DNA of 6,590 nucleotides from an uncultured Planctomycetaceae bacterium (lineage in GTDB: Bacteria > Planctomycetota > Planctomycetia > Pirellulales > Pirellulaceae), in the NCBI GenBank assembly GCA_903927685.1, contig CAIYOB010001189.1, positions 1 to 6,590 on the forward strand, written 5' to 3'. The notes under the pieces are model-generated. The model made no database searches and was not told the origin of the DNA. It was given only the letters and a program-made list of their open reading frames with translations. The translations under genes were made by a program, and so were the position numbers. Shown piece by piece: positions 6,021-6,590 of this stretch. Position 1 is the first letter of the stretch. Every line of letters begins with the position of its first letter.

Positions 6021-6590
6021 CTACGGCTTCTTCTTCGGAGGACCGTACTTGAGCCGAGTCGCCGGGTCGTGCTCGCGGTACAGAGTTCGCTCGCGCTGCA
6101 AAGCCTTGTCCGGGTACATGCCGTCGTACTTGCCGCGTTCGATGACGCCCTCTCGGACGTACTCTTCGTTGGCGGCTCGAACATCGGCATTCTGCTTGGC
6201 GATTTCGCGGACCCTGCCGGCAGCGCTGGGAGGAGTCGGTTCAACACGGGGGTGGAGTGTCTTGCCGGCGGTCGTCGCGCTCCCCACGGCAGCTTCGCCC
6301 GCGGTTCTGGCCGCGGCGGACTTGCCTGCGGTGACGGCAGCCGCTTCCGCCTCTCGCTTGCCCAAGGCGGTGATCGCCTGCTTCACAGCGCCGCCGACCG
6401 TGTGCGCCGCCTCGGCGGCCGCCTTGCCGACCTTGCCCAAAGGAATAAACGACGAACCGATTTCCTCGAAGGTGTAATCGTTCTCGATCGCGTCGAGTTC
6501 GGGATAGGCTAATCGCTCCTCGTCTGTTAGCTCGCCCATCCGCGCCTTTTCCTTCAGTTCCTTGATCTTCGCCTCATATTCCAGTCGGGC
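6021..6590 (-). CDS. C-terminal part of an unidentified Ala-rich protein (5'-partial, possible secreted/polymorphic-toxin tail)
   Basis: The frame is open to the right edge: 17 codons before the first ATG (6539) read ARLEYEAKIKELKEKAR without a stop, continuing the same charged helical character, so the start lies outside the window. About 189 residues are visible. They run as a charged helix, an acidic segment (DELTD-like, then AIENDYTFEEIGSSFIPLGK), a long Ala/Gly/Lys-rich linker (about 6290-6420), a Pro-containing hinge, and a C-terminal charged domain (NADVRAANEEYVREGVIERG, then KYDGMYPDKALQRE) ending in a basic PPKKKP. The FIPLGK plus Ala/Gly-rich linker followed by a compact tail is reminiscent of regions that follow the core of large polymorphic toxins, but I recognise no nuclease or other catalytic motif. 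It could also be a phage-like or structural protein. The same-strand DUF2585 gene follows after 139 bases. Confidence 0.7.
   Translation of the reverse strand, partial: ARLEYEAKIKELKEKARMGELTDEERLAYPELDAIENDYTFEEIGSSFIPLGKVGKAAAEAAHTVGGAVKQAITALGKREAEAAAVTAGKSAAARTAGEAAVGSATTAGKTLHPRVEPTPPSAAGRVREIAKQNADVRAANEEYVREGVIERGKYDGMYPDKALQRERTLYREHDPATRLKYGPPKKKP

Noticed and set aside
5882..6247. N-terminal extension of the DUF2585 gene to 6247
   Set aside because: The extension is Ser/Arg/Thr-rich, overlaps the upstream gene by over 200 bases, and a good Shine-Dalgarno precedes ATG 5881, which gives the usual family length.
5706..6512. 268-codon plus-strand frame opposite the two minus-strand genes
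   Set aside because: The minus strand carries a recognisable DUF2585 protein and a plausible C-terminus; the plus-strand product shows no motif and spans the intergenic gap.

Overview
The window looks like a piece of a GC-rich Planctomycetota genome, perhaps Pirellulales or a relative. I infer this from the style of the RHS/YD-repeat protein (a Ser tract followed by a DDVNVTV-type segment and YDAAGN/YDGLGR repeats), the planctomycete-like heptose kinase N-terminus, and a short palindromic repeat built on GGTCTCCCGACC-like arms. No database search was possible, so the taxonomy is a recollection-based inference.

Layout. Bases 1-2279 (+) are the 3' part of an RHS/YD-repeat gene that is open at the left edge. 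RHS similarity ends near base 1715. The normal RHS C-terminal core and its toxin tip are missing. The frame instead runs into an AT-richer, non-RHS segment ending in a C-terminal membrane anchor, which may be a separate small gene starting at 1827. Bases 2383-5247 (+) form one 954-codon reading frame with two unrelated parts. The first (to about 2998) is the N-terminal ~200 residues of a heptose-7-phosphate kinase (HldE/RfaE domain I), interrupted in frame by a ~105-bp palindromic repeat and cut off before the ATP-binding and catalytic motifs. The second (best start 3184, with its own Shine-Dalgarno) is a membrane-anchored ankyrin-repeat protein with a C-terminal domain of kelch/galactose-oxidase-like appearance. 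Converging on it from the right are two minus-strand genes: a complete DUF2585 membrane protein (5276-5881) and the 3' end of an Ala-rich protein running off the right edge (6021-6590), which resembles the linker and tail of a large secreted or polymorphic-toxin-like protein.

Interpretation. The left half reads like an accessory, recombination-scarred region. It has two gene remnants (RHS and HldE), each fused in frame to a non-homologous downstream segment, plus a dispersed-type repeat inside one of them. An RHS gene, a tail-anchored small protein, an ankyrin protein and a membrane protein behind a possible toxin tail are compatible with a polymorphic toxin/immunity neighbourhood, but no toxin domain can be identified from the sequence and the functional link is inference. 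An assembly chimera at the junctions near 1716 and 2999 cannot be excluded.
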